A DNA stretch of 56,925 nucleotides from Acanthaster planci (lineage: Eukaryota; Echinodermata; Asteroidea; Valvatida; Acanthasteridae). The DNA lies in the NCBI RefSeq assembly GCF_001949145.1, contig NW_019091384.1, forward strand, positions 2,068,131 through 2,125,055, written 5' to 3'. Position 1 is the first letter of the stretch. Each line of letters begins with the position of its first letter. Of the stretch, positions 13,354 through 26,025 are shown one piece after another. The notes beneath the pieces are model-generated. The model had not been told where the DNA came from. It did no database searches and worked only from the letters and a program-made list of their open reading frames with translations. The position numbers and the translations under genes were made by a program.

Positions 13354-16300
13354 GTATAGTAACAGTGCCTTTAGTCTGGGGAATTCAAATTGTTACGTTC
13401 CTGTGCAATCAGATAACACAGTGTACCAGATTTTATTCAAATTTAACTCGCAAGTGGCTTATTTAATTTAAATGCTTCAGGCCCACAATCAGGGATTGGT
13501 TTTGGGAACGAAGCCTTAAACGGAGACGAAGTTCAGTATTGGAAAATGGCCATGGTCTCATCTCTTAGCTCACAGCAAGCTACCAGGGGGTGAGAGGTCC
13601 AGAGAGATTCTGGCTGCAGATCGTACCGCTACTCCGCTAGTGCTCGAGTTAAACTTGGACCAAGTCTCCACATTTAGACTTGCAGTGAGCCTGACTCACT
13701 TCCTCGAAGGAAACCCCCTCAAAAAGCTGCGAACAAGACGGGCAGACCCCGACATCCGTTTAAAATCTCTCACTGCTGCTCAGTGCAATCATGCGATCAC
13801 GCTACTTTTGAAACGTGAAGGTTTGTGAAGCAGAAGAGCGTATCTCACATCACTGATGAGATCTTTCTACAGATACTGAGGGTTAGGTTCCACGGTCAGT
13901 AGACCTTGTGTGCAAAGGTACTCAATACACCTGTACATGTGCATAATTAACAGAACTTTCATTTTACTTACACAGCCAAGTGGGGATGGAAGGACATTCT
14001 CCTCAGCTTAATGATTAGTAAGTCTTTCTCAAAACTAATGTAAATGTTTCAAAATGTGCCCAATATTCTTGTCTTACGAGAACGGCTGATGCATAGGAAT
14101 CTCACAAACACAGTAACAATCACAGCCTGTCAAAGAACCAGTCCACATGTACAGGTACCTCCTAAACAAAACCCCTGGTCACAACTGAAAGCCTACAAGC
14201 ACCACTGCAGTTCAGCACACAACTGTGTGCTTGATGGGGGATCATGGCACTAATTTGCAAGCCACTCCAGATTCTCTGCAGTACCTGTATGGCTGATCTG
14301 AGGGTTTAATGAAGAGGGTAATCATAACCACAGAGCCTGCAAACCAACAGATACACAGGAGGTCAGCCCACCAGATATACATGTACCATACCGGGCAGAA
14401 TTTTAGCCGACATGCAAACATGCTTAGCGTGTCAGCATGTATCAAGTCAAACAGACACGAAAAGGACTTAACTGCAAACACGAAACATGCTGAACCCTGC
14501 ATAACAGAGAACACCGTCGATCCTATGAGTTTAATATTCCAAGCTCACATTTGAGAAAACGTTTTGTAGTAGTTAAACACATACAGTGGACTGCTGGCCA
14601 GTTAATCACTGAAATTTGACATTTTCCAGATGTAATCCAACTGAACAACTTTTGCGATCCAAAACAACAAAAAAATGGTTGTGATAGTGATACATATTTC
14701 GGTACATCCAAGGCAGTCATCTTGCCAGCGAGGCACTACACGTATGTGATCTTACTTATTTAGTGCACTGTAATACAGTGTACATGTACATTGTACAAGT
14801 ACATGTATGTGCGCGTACACGAACACACGAAGCTAAAGCGACGGCTGTGTGTGTGCAGTGGTTCACTACACGTTGTTGGTCACTTTTGGTCTGCACTCAC
14901 AAGCACTGCCAAGATAATGAGGTCTGGGGTCAGGCTTATCGTGCTTTGGTAAAAACAGCAAAGTGTGCACTGAACAGCGTGCCAGGTTCACTGATCGTGT
15001 TAGCGCGTCAGCTTAAATTCTGACCTGTACTGTATGTTATCTGTTTGTGTGGTCAGCAGCCAATTTCACCATACTTGGAGAGTCACCCCCCTGAAGACGA
15101 ACTGTTCAGAACATCGTCGAGTGTTCACCATCAGTTCTTCTTAGAACCACACATTCATAGAAGGAATTCCTCCTTGTACACGGCACAACCGCAAGCCTTA
15201 CCTAATTTAGAACTCGGCGTAGCTTTGCACTATGGGTAAGCCTACACATTTACGGTCAATTTCCCAAAAAGTTGCAATATTTTTAATAATATATTTCTTG
15301 GACAAGGACAATCACAGCTTTTGTGACATCTGTTCCTTTTCAGTGTTTACAGCAGTTGTTAAATTTGCTCTGCCAACCATTAGGAAAATATTTTCATCTT
15401 TTCTTCATCGGAACTGGGCAGGAAATCTCAAAAGTTCTCTCCCAGCCCACAAGCTATTTGTTACTGCCAAAGAACTTTCACCTCCATAGCTATTAATATG
15501 ACTGGATTGAAAAAGATTTGTCACAAAATGTGCAGGCATCAATTTCATGAGTTTAAAGAAAAAGACAGCAAACAACTCTCCATTATGCTAGAGTCACTGC
15601 TGACATACATGTAGCTAAATTATGGACTGGCTAATTACAGCTCAAAATACCTATGTGAAGGTTAAATCATGCTACAAGTATTACACCCAGACCACTTCAA
15701 CCAGCATCACACTGAATGGCCTCCAGAAAGGGATAGAGTCCCAAGAAGGTTCTCTGAATAACAATGTACACAAGATAATAGCCTACTGCTGGAAAGGGTA
15801 TTGAGGTTTCCAAGGGCTTTCAATTTCCAGAGGACAGAAGGTATTACATAACTAACATAAGGCTCCTGCAGACAAACACAATGAACCCTTTCAATGCTTA
15901 AGGCAGCATTGAGACAATGCACACTACGTTAACGCCTCTACAGCACACCAGCAATGAGTAGGGCAGTTGCTTTGAAAGGCAAGGAGCCTTTGTAACATTG
16001 CTGGGATATGGATTAGGTATATGTACCTGGTACACAGTACATACATTTTAAGTAAATGCATCTAGTCCACTCATGCTGTTTGGCGGGAAAAGCATACATG
16101 ACTTGAAATTCTGCTTCACAGCAAAGTTCTCAATCTGCTCGATTTTTGCTGAATTAGACAAGCCCGTGAGATTTCTCCTACCAGGTTTTTCCAACAGATC
16201 TGAAGTCAATCTTGAAAAATCCAACAGGCTAATTAGTGTCCAAGTAAATTACTGTAACTTCAAATTTGAAAATGAGCCTTCCAAAGTGGGGAAGTGAAGT

Positions 16301-17241
16301 TGACGGTGATACGTACTGGAAAAACGAGCTTAAGTAGCCAGAAATTCCATCTGAGCTTGATTTTGCTTACAGGTGGAGCAGCTCAGCAAAGACTTTGACA
16401 AAGCAGTGGGCCAAATTTGATTTCAAAAGCAAACTGGGAATAAATAGCGAACTTAGGGACTCTGCCTCAACTTCAAAAAACAGTGGTAAAGGTTTGATTT
16501 CAGAAGTGAAAATATGCAAGAGAGCTGAGAGAAATGTTAACTCAGACTTGAGTTCAAGTCTACACCTGACCTATATGTAGTTCCCCCAGGTGTTCAACTG
16601 TCCTCCGTATCTGCACCAGTGACTTTTATTGTCTGCTTCTTCAAATGGTAAGTAGTGAAGAGGGATTCAGGTTCGGCGATGGAGATTGTTCACATGATTC
16701 ATGGTATGTGGCAGTGGGAGAGCTCTATTGTGTCCTCTTTTGTACTGTAGCAATCTTAGAAAATCCTTTCAGATTTTCAGAAGGGATGCAGTGGGTACAA
16801 TATCCCAGGGCAATAAAGCTTTTGTATTACGTTTTGGTAAATTGTAGGGGTCCCCATTTGCCATATAGCATGCAGGGTACTGATTATTGTTTGATAGTAC
16901 ATGTACCATATCCCGAACGCAGCCAAAATACAACTGTAATCCTAGAACTGCACTGAAAACATGGCGTCCATGCTTGTTATTGATTTGACTGATTGATTAT
17001 CCAACGGGTGCAAATGATGCAAAGGGCACTCCACTGTTGGTCTGGTTTCATTTCAACTGACACTTTTCTATCAGCATAATTCATGATACTTGTGACAGGT
17101 TGTAAGTGCTTGGAATAGATTGAAGGGTTCCATGCAAATGTGAATGGGGGACACAGCCACTCAGTGATTGATTTGCCTTAATGACGGAATCAAGAGGCAA
17201 TAATGCATTCATTATTGCTTTCATAGAAACCGGACTCCAGC

Positions 17242-18736
17242 ATGGACCATAAGGTAAGCAAAGTGAAAGTTAGTTCAACATTAGGACAATTTCATCATCA
17301 AAACTGCAGATCTACATTCAAAAGAACCATTTCCACAGCAATGTATAACTGACCTTTGTGTTTCAGTAAGTCTGCGTGTGCATCAGGAACCTAAGGCTCA
17401 CTGAAATGAAACCATAAATTCTATTTCCCCCCCCCATAAAAACCAATGATCGTTCTGCTTCTAAAAATAAAAGCAGGCAACAGCATCACACCATTAGTCG
17501 GCAAAATCATCCCCCCCGAGTTAAACGTACATACATGAAGGCCTACCTACCAAACCTGCCCAGCAAAGTTAAATGTACACTGTACATAAACATGTAGTAA
17601 TCATATTCAATGCCATTCTGTGAGACATGTATTTGATGTACACAAACATCCAGCCAGGTGACTATGCCATGAACAGGTGGAATCAAGAGCTTCCGTTGGT
17701 TTCAATGGCAAAGAGGTGACAGTTGGTGTCTCAGTTCGGTCCATTTTCAGGGTTCAAACCTGAACTGGTCACTCTACTGTGAACACATAGAGTGAGACAA
17801 GTGCACCTTGTGGGGCCCCATAATTAATTGCAACTTAGTTCTGGTGGCCCCACCATGAACCAGGGCAGCATGACTATGACAAGCTCCAGCGTGACCTCCA
17901 TGTCATCTACAAGTGAGTCAAAAATCAGCCATTTCCTTCTAGGCAAGACTGATTCATCAATCTTTTTAAGGGGACCTCCCTGCCGCGTCCCCCTTTTGCC
18001 AAAGCGGAGAAAATTGAATTGTCATGTAAAGCAGGAGCAAAGCTGACTTCTTTAAGAGACTCTCCATTAGCAGAATCTTACATACTTTTATAATTACATG
18101 TACATATATGGAAGTCTTTAGTTTAGACAGGAAATTTTTCAGGATTTCATTTCACTCAAAGTTTGTAGGATGCTTTCATTACAGAAAATTAGACAGACAA
18201 GTCAAGCATGAAAAAAAGTTCTTTCCTCGCTGCCAAACGCATGCTCTGAAATCATTCCCCACACCACAGTCAAGGTAGCACAAGTTTCAATTAATCACAA
18301 ATTTTATCTGGAACATGTCAGACCCTGTTAGCTATCATTGTCATCTTTTTTTAAAAAACTCTCCCACATCAATGCCACTGTTTTTCAGCTATGCTAATGT
18401 CTACTACACATGTATATCCAGGCAAATTTGCTTGACAAGAACAGCAGTTTTCAGATCTCCCCAGCAATAGCTGATGCTCAAGAGACACACGGCATGTTCA
18501 AAATTAGAACGCTTCTGCTGAAGGTACAACACTGTACACCCACTAATAAATTTTTTCATTCCTGATGCAGGTTGAAAGGAAATGTGTCATCAGCGTGCAG
18601 GCTCTGCACAGATCAGCCGAGCCTGCAAAGCACGTGTAATCATCCCCAAGGAGAAGTTCAGAAGCATTTCAACCGACTCTCTCTCTATTCTAATCTACGA
18701 ATCCAAATGTGCAACGCTCAGTACTCTTACGATTGA
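17242..18736 (+). CDS. Candidate three-exon 83-aa protein of unknown function (weak)
   Basis: Proposed exons 17242-17253 (ATG GAC CAT AAG, donor GTAAGC; exon opens at 17227 after a TAG acceptor), 17839-17912 (donor GTGAGT) and 18571-18736 (strong acceptor TTCATTCCTGATGCAG, stop TGA). Frames join exactly and the ATG has A at -3 and G at +4. The middle exon reads FWWPHHEPGQHDYDKLQRDL and on to VIYK; the last exon holds four Cys. I recognise no family. Chance open frames of this size are common in this window, and the middle exon also reads open in another frame (Ser/Met-rich), so the evidence is the agreement of four splice sites and phase only. Confidence 0.22.
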
Positions 18737-19593
18737 TACTCTTTGCGGGCATCCATCTTTTGAGGGTAAATTTATCAAAAATTAGGACACTGGAAACATG
18801 CACAAGCAGTAAAGGAACTAGCAAATTACAAGTCAGCAACCTGTCCAACAAAAAATCAAGCACTGCATCAAATGAGACCAACTGCTCGCTTCAGAAAAGT
18901 TGGATCTGGTACCCAATCTACGGTACATCCATGAATTCCTTTACAAAGCTACGCCATCGTACATGTACATGTACTTCAAAATATCTTTTCACAGCTGGAT
19001 GAATGCATTAAATATAAAAGGATTTGTTTCAAGTTTTTAAAAGTCATTTTCTCATCCTAAGCCATGCAAACCTGGAGCGTTCTATCTGAACAATGTGTGA
19101 ACTTTGCACACCCAATTTTTAAATCATTTTAAAAACCCTGGGCATGAAGATTCAGCGTCTCACTTGTGAATGAACTTTGCTCATACTGTACAAATACACA
19201 CACACACTGACCCTCATCCTTTCATGGAGTCAACAGATACAACAATCACACCCTGATAGGGACAGGTCCCTTAAACTCGTCAAGTCAATATGTGCTTGAG
19301 ATAAAGGTGCCAAGAAATGACCTGCTCATTTGACGGAGTTAAAAGTTTAAAGTGATCACAGACCATGCATGGGATCGCCACGCTTTGATCACTACAGTAA
19401 TTATTCAAACTGCCTTGCAGGTGATATGAAAAAATATTACACCAAAATTGTAGCATTCATGACTGTAATTAGGGACGAGGGTTAGCAGACTTCGGACTAC
19501 TACGCTGTTCAGTTTCTCTATAACCCCCTAGGCTCTTGCACTAGAAAGCATACTGAACTTCAAAAAATCCAACAGGTTCATGTACTTGTCTAT

Positions 19594-19997
19594 NNNNNNN
19601 NNNNNNNNNNNNNNNNNNNNNNNNNNNNNNNNNNNNNNNNNNNNNNNNNNNNNNNNNNNNNNNNNNNNNNNNNNNNNNNNNNNNNNNNNNNNNNNNNNNN
19701 NNNNNNNNNNNNNNNNNNNNNNNNNNNNNNNNNNNNNNNNNNNNNNNNNNNNNNNNNNNNNNNNNNNNNNNNNNNNNNNNNNNNNNNNNNNNNNNNNNNN
19801 NNNNNNNNNNNNNNNNNNNNNNNNNNNNNNNNNNNNNNNNNNNNNNNNNNNNNNNNNNNNNNNNNNNNNNNNNNNNNNNNNNNNNNNNNNNNNNNNNNNN
19901 NNNNNNNNNNNNNNNNNNNNNNNNNNNNNNNNNNNNNNNNNNNNNNNNNNNNNNNNNNNNNNNNNNNNNNNNNNNNNNNNNNNNNNNNNNNNNNNNN
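19594..19997. other. Assembly gap of 404 N
   Basis: A run of N. Translations across it are meaningless. Its right edge is a repeat (19998-20075), which probably caused the gap. Single N also occur at about 22098, inside a C-run, and near 29078. Confidence 1.
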
Positions 19998-20075
19998 GGT
20001 ACAGTACCAAACCTGCCAAAACCTCACAAAACTTACTGTTGGAGTATGGCAGGTTTTGGGCAGTTAGGGTTAGTA
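19998..20075 (-). repeat. Dispersed AACCCTAACTGCCC...CAGGTTTGGTAC repeat, copy at the gap edge
   Basis: Begins with GTACAGTACCAAACCTGCC immediately after the run of N and ends GGGCAGTTAGGGTTAG. It is the inverted relative of 29833-29910. Confidence 0.65.
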
Positions 20076-21474
20076 AAAAAAAATGTGCTTTGCAAACCCT
20101 TAACTGCTGAAATTGTGAACACCAACAAGGCTAATAAATGACAATGTAATGACAAAATGTCATGTAATGTCAAAATATTTTTCAAGAGCTTACACGAGGT
20201 CAACTATAAAATTTGTTTAGCATTCAGGTTTTTCAAAATTTCGGGGCATATGCACAATTCACAGCCATAGCAATACGTGACGTGTTTGAAAGTTCTGGAG
20301 ATTGCATGTCACCAACAGAGTAAAATGTCACTTCAGAAGTTCCAACTTGCAAGTATAAACTTAATCTTCCTATCAATCAGTTGACAATTCTGCTGTTTTT
20401 GAAAAACTTTTTAAAAAATGAAGCTGCCCCAAAAAAGATGTGAGGATGCTAAACATTATTTTCAAAGTTTGCCCAATATTGTAAATAAATTATTTAAGCA
20501 TGAAAATGGTTGCAGAATCTGTTGACGGTTGTTGATGAAAAATAATGGTAGGTCTGGCATGACCCCCTGTGTCAGTGTGTGTCAGCAATGCCACTCCTAC
20601 TGCCTTGGGCCAGGAGCCTATGTTCAGCTCAGGGCCAGTTTGCCTTTCAATTTTCAATCAAGTTTTCATGTTTAATATGATTGATTTCAGTTTTCCAGCG
20701 TCAGGATTATCCCCTCAAAAAACAAGTTAATTACATCCTGTCTGGATTCCACATCCCTCATAACATACCCCTCATTTTAACGAGTGAAACAAATCCGGCT
20801 TTGGGCAACCTCGATCCCATACATGTACAATGCAGTTGTAGGTATGCTCTTGCCACGCCATGCTCGTTCCCACCGTGCGTTGCACGATCTAACCCCTGGT
20901 GTTGTATAATTTAACTAACCCACTAGCCTATTCGAGATATTACGCCTTTATTTGGTGTGTTTACGCATGATATAGATTTACATGTGCATGACATGCACGA
21001 GAGTGGGCATGAGCATGCAGCATTTTGAAATACGCCCGCGATTTACTTTACATTTAGGCAGCCTAGCCTATACTCATTCTGAATAGCCAGTCACTGTGTC
21101 AGCGTCATTTTCGTATTCTACACGACCAGGGGCTAGTGAAGGAACGCGCACCCAGCCCATGGAGCCGAGGTTGGGCTTAGGGTTTAGCCTATGACCCGGA
21201 CCTGACTATATGCAGTGCAGCGCTTGCCAAAAAATCATTGACATCAATGATTGAATACTACTACAACGCCTACTCTGGTGCGTGCAGAAAGCACACGTGA
21301 AGTCATCGAGCAAAAAAAAATGCAGACCGGCAAACGCCAATTTTACCATGAAAATAAGCACCAAAAGAGACAAATGGTACATATTCCGATTGACAAATAC
21401 AAAATTTACAAGAAACTTGCTTGATATGGGGCACAAATGTCTTGTTTTTCGCAAAATTAACGAACATTTCTTAC

Positions 21475-21504
21475 CTCACCGTCTTTTTCGTACCGCACCG
21501 ACAT
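21475..21504 (-). CDS. Candidate first coding exon of a minus-strand gene
   Basis: ATG at 21504 begins MSVRYEKDGE and is followed directly by a near-consensus donor (GAG then GTAAGA). Upstream on that strand lies CpG-rich DNA (TTTCGCGGCGAACAAG), as expected for a promoter and 5' leader. Continuation exons would lie below 21 kb, perhaps in the gap; none could be matched, so the product is unknown. Confidence 0.3.
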
Positions 21505-22081
21505 CTTGTTCGCCGCGAAAGAGCTGCAACTGGCGCAGGCGTGTAGTATGTACTATCACGTGACAAATTGGAGGAGACTATTTTTAAGTAGGTACGTAAG
21601 TAAGTAAAGTGTGAATTGATAAAGTTAATGTACGAAGTCAAACGGTTTGTGACAACAGTCACAAATTTTTGCGACGAGTGTCGTCGTCTGTAATTTCAAT
21701 ATTTCCCTGATTCACGGTGTTTGTACTATAATTCTTTTTTTTTCCCGGGATGTTACTATGAGGACGAATGGTCACGTTTCCTGGAACGTAAAACATGGGA
21801 TGAAAATACCGGATCCGATGACTGTGAAAGATCCTGTCAGTCGACGCACGGAGAATGACGGGAATCGATGTGTGTCAAACTTTTATTTAATTAATAATTT
21901 TTGTTTCCCTTTACTTTTTATTTGTTTGTTTTGTTATTGTTATTTTCAGATTTTTGGGTCAGCTCAAAATCCACTTTAACGAACCCCCCGATCGAAAATG
22001 ATATTCCCTATGAGAACGAATGGTACGGTCGAACCTTCTCTTTGACGTCATGGAAATCTTTCGGGCTTGCGGCTTGCTCTT

Positions 22082-22110
22082 CCCCCCCCCCCCCCCCNCC
22101 CCCCCCCCCC
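22082..22110 (+). repeat. Poly-C tract with one N
   Basis: Nearly uninterrupted C with one undetermined base. The proline/glycine runs translated from it are artefacts, and its true length is uncertain. Confidence 0.9.
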
Positions 22111-23642
22111 ATTCATTAGTCGTACATATTACGTGGCCTACATTACACTGCAAAATCGGACAGAAACAGCGCCGCCTAGTGACTCTAAACTGAGGAGAGA
22201 TCGGCCTCCTGCTTTCCTTTGGAAATTCAAGATTATGGCCAGAAGTTTTCTTTTCAATTTTAAAGGGGGGAGCCACGCGAATTTTTACTGTTCGCCCTTC
22301 ACCGAAAACGCCCACAAAATAGGAGTAAAACTATGGCCTCAGCTCTCAGCCCCCCTCGATCCTCTGTGCAAAATAAGCCCCCCGAGTTGGAAGTTTTTGT
22401 GAGCCAAATACGCCCAGTTGCCGACATCAGAACTGAAGTCCCAAATTCGTGATTCGTGAAAATATCTCTGTGATCGCTCCCAATGATGGCACCTCTTTTT
22501 GTAAAATTCCAATGGGATCACAAAATTGAACTCGCGCGTAGAAATCTACCCATTTAGTGGAATGCACCTAGAAGGGGAGGATGTGGCAGTCAGCGACGTA
22601 GCTAGGATTTTACCTGAGGGGCACAAAGGGGCACTAGCATATTATGGGGGCACCAGCTTCACTTTGGTGTGGCTTTTGGGGGCAAGTTTTTTTTTAGCAT
22701 TGTTCAACATCCATTCATCTATTCTGGGGGGGGGGACCTAGAGGGCACCGAAATTTGTAGGGGGCACGTGCCCCCAGGTAGTGCCAGTACATCAACGCGA
22801 CGAATTTCGAGCAGCGTGCATTTTAGTGTGAAACTTTTAGCTTCACAGAAATATAAGTCTTAATGAGTGCAGCAAAAACTCTTCCATAATTACTGGGGAA
22901 GGAAGGGTGGACGTTCAGTGTCATCATTTAAAAAAATGAGATTTCAGATCTTTCGTGAAGGATATCATCAGTTTCAAAAGCCACAATGAAAAGAAATACC
23001 GCATTATCTTTTGTGGCGATCTGGCCGTGGTGCCTGCCCCCCACGCGGCTGGTGCTAAAAATAAGCCTTTTTATGATTAATATTTTTGTTTGCTTTCAAA
23101 TTAACTCGAAAATTGCTGTTATTGTGATAAAAAGAAAGCAGACCAGAAAATATTGATAGTTAAACTGAAACTAATGATCATTTGCCATTGTGTTTTTTAA
23201 AGAGGCATGAGGCCCGTAAAAACAGTTTGGATTTTTCAAATAAACAGGGGAGGGATGTTTTGTGTACATGTATCCTAATGAAGGCTCCTTTTATTAACGA
23301 ATGTGCACATTGGTTAGTGACACACAAAAACACGGCTATATAACATCGCAAGCTGTCAAGATTTGAAGGAAAAGTGTGGACTTTGTGTAGGAATTTCGAA
23401 AAAGGAAACGCGGGTTATTTGAGCCCATCCCACAGCTGGGGCCGATTCCGCTCCCCCCCCCCCGAGCCCGGCTGTACCTCGCTTGTGTTTGTTGTTGCTT
23501 TGGGGGGGGGTTGGTTTCGTTTGGTTTTGAAACATAGAAACACCACTTATCATTACAAACGTGTTTGAACTCAATGCAACGGTTTTGTTACGGTCACTAG
23601 TTCAGAGCTATGTGAACAATAATTATGGTCGATTCAAACCCA

Positions 23643-23737
23643 ATGCGCGTTTGGAAAGGGTGGACAGATTTCGTGCACAGTGATTGGTCAAGGCGTTGCT
23701 AACCTATAGAGGTGCACTATTGTGAATCGCCCGTATT
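23643..23737 (-). mobile_element. Half-copy of the 80-bp-arm foldback family
   Basis: Contains TGCGCGTTTGGAAAGGGT, TGATTGGTCAAGGCGTTGC, GGTGCACTATTGTGAATCGC and CCGTATTT, aligning with the right arm of 48014-48189. Its terminal end faces the next half-copy at 23882. Confidence 0.65.
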
Positions 23738-23881
23738 TGAGCGTTGCAGTGCAGTGGGATACATTATATTCTATACCGTGCACGATGTGGGGCCGATGGG
23801 TACCCCCCCATGTCCAATGCCTATACACACTCTAGACTATTGTTACCCATTAAACCACATCCCCCCTAGAAATCTGTAAAG

Positions 23882-23972
23882 AATACGGGCGATTCAAAAT
23901 AGTGCGCCACCAAGAGTTTGCAACGCGTTGGCCAATCGTAACGCGCGAAATTTCCCGACCCTTTCCAAACAC
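23882..23972 (+). mobile_element. Half-copy of the 80-bp-arm foldback family, inverted relative to 23643
   Basis: AATACGGGCGATTC, then AGTGCGCCACCAAGAGTTTG, CAACGCGTTGGCCAATCG, ACGCGCGAAATTTC and GACCCTTTCCAAAC. It is closer to the element at 48014-48189 than the 23643 half is. The two halves together form a roughly 330-bp inverted structure around a 144-base spacer. Confidence 0.7.
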
Positions 23973-25225
23973 GTTTCCAACGAGTTTCCCCTGTCCTTCC
24001 CCTCGCGCCACTGACCCTTTCTTTTTTAAAAATCTTTGCAAAAACCTGTACATTTTATCTCAAAATAATTTAATTTTTTTTTTCATCAGAGTAGACAGGT
24101 TTGTTTATTTTTATTTGACAACACCCTTACAGATTACATATACACAAGCAAAACAACTGAATTAAATAATTAACTTAAACAAAATAAAAGAACTACATAA
24201 TGAATCCAGGGCAATATATAGGGCAGCATTTAAAGCTAGAAATAGCTTATGTCCACTGCAGTCCTCTGGTAATAATTAATTTTGTCAGAAAATGTCCTTT
24301 TGCCCCTTCACTGATGTCCGTTTAAAAAATGAGACTTCGCTTTGAATTTCAAAATTGGCCGACTCAATGGATTTTTTCTCAAAAGTTGAAGTTTTTCGGG
24401 CTCTAGAGACTTTCCGACATGACTTTTTATAAGGCTAATCTATGTTAGCCCAGCTTTTTCGTGTAAACATTTGTTGTTGTTGTTTTTTTTAATGCATTAC
24501 AAGGTCTAAACATACCGCATCTCCGCATCCGTTGCTCCTCAAGTTGCACCTGTTTATCTTTTTACGGCTGACCGCGCCGACGTCAAACACTACTCTGCGG
24601 CCATTCGAAACAGCGCCACCACTGTACCAAATAATCATCATGCTCAGCCAACATGATGCGAGGTATGGGGCGGAGAGAGACTCCCCCGTCTTTGTTTTGG
24701 CCATTGTTTGATCGGAATCTCAGGAATTCTTTGCAGACTTGTAGAGGGAGATGTGTTAGGTAACAACAGTTTAGAGACTAGAGTGCGTATGGGGATAAGA
24801 CATGTGGGGGGGAGGGGTACCCATCTGCCCCATATCGTGTACGGTATCCCTGCCAAAACACACTTGTGGCAGTGGTGCCCCTGATGTGTTTTCGTGCAAC
24901 GTGTGTAGGACAACGGTGCAGTCCAGGAATATGACTTCAATGCACGATGATGACACGTTGTCGAAACACATCGCATGCACGCGCGCACAGGCATATGGAT
25001 AGTGCGGAACTTTTGCCAGCCCAACGACGAGGCTACGGCTTTATGCGAGTCATACAAGTAGTATTACTGTTAATATTATTGATTAACTGAGGAGTTTGAC
25101 AACATCGGTCACCAGAACTCGATAAATGCTGATTAGTCTTTTGACGAAACGTGAAATCGACTATTGTTTTGGGTTACAGAAACATCTGGCCAAACAGAAT
25201 CAAGCCTCGGTAGGTGCGCACAAAT

Positions 25226-25355
25226 TAGCCCCACAACTCACAAGCAGGGCTGCAGTGGCTCTCTTTTACTAGTTTTACAATCAGTCTCTTTTCTGTCGCG
25301 ATAGAAAAGAGACAGATTGTAAAAGAGAGCCACTACAGCCCTATTTATGGGGCTA
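25226..25355. repeat. 130-bp hairpin (inverted repeat), MITE-like
   Basis: Outer arms TAGCCCCA/TGGGGCTA, then AGGGCTGCAGTGGCTCTCTT paired with AAGAGAGCCACTACAGCCCT, then GTCTCTTTTCT/AGAAAAGAGAC, with a 9-base bulge (TAGTTTTAC) in the left arm and a short CG-containing loop near 25298. No coding frame uses it. Confidence 0.75.
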
Positions 25356-26025
25356 CACAGAAATAGGAAGATCGAGCATGTCGAGGATGTGACTAGGCCT
25401 ACTACAACTACCGTACATGTCATGCATGTAAAGGTAGCAAGAGTCCATGCCACACACTAGTATAGTGGGGCTAGTACTAGTACTAGGCCTAACTACTAAC
25501 TAGCCGACTAGCGCCGAGTAGCGGTACCTAAATGTGATCCTACCTCCATGGTGGTACTACTCAGCTCAGTGGCACTGGTAGGCAGTAGGGGCCACTTGGC
25601 CTACTTCCAGAACTGTAAGGTTTATACACACCTTCATAGTAGTAATGTTTTGTACCAGTATGAATTCCTATAAACACACTGTTTTCATGGTTTTGGCTAT
25701 TTTGCAATTGTGCCAATTGCTCTGCCATCACCATGAACAAGGCCTGTATGTAGGCCCTAGCGTAAAGTCAGAAGTACATGTCCATGATGTATGTACATGT
25801 ATATATTTTGCCCATCCACGCCACCGAAAATCAGCAGCATGTAGGCCTGCTCTCTCAATCGTTATCAACATGACAGCTTGACCAATTGCAACATACACGT
25901 AAGCCTTGTCAAAATACTGCATGGGTGATTTGGCACATAGAAAGACATTGTGGGAAGAAAAGGACCAAACATTGAACATTTTGCCTTCTCACAATGCATG
26001 CTTCCATTATGTACATTTGTGTGTA

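Larger units (their letters stand above)
1..17226. other. Gene-poor stretch
   Basis: Apart from the weak exons at 1203-1405 and 13313-13353, the two small elements at 4641 and 5293 and the simple repeats, I see no supportable gene. The longest frame without gap (8206-8685, minus) is AT-rich, low in codon bias and unlike any family I know. The stretch could be intergenic DNA, introns or long 3' untranslated sequence. Confidence 0.5.

Noticed and set aside
22600-22790. G-rich element containing AGCGACGTAGCTAGGATTTT
   Set aside because: Reminiscent of a known MITE start, but I could not find a matching second end or copy here, so no boundaries can be given.
24644-25057. 137-codon open frame on the minus strand
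   Set aside because: Composition (Ser, Thr, His, Pro, Cys scattered) looks random. It overlaps other open frames on both strands in CpG-containing DNA.
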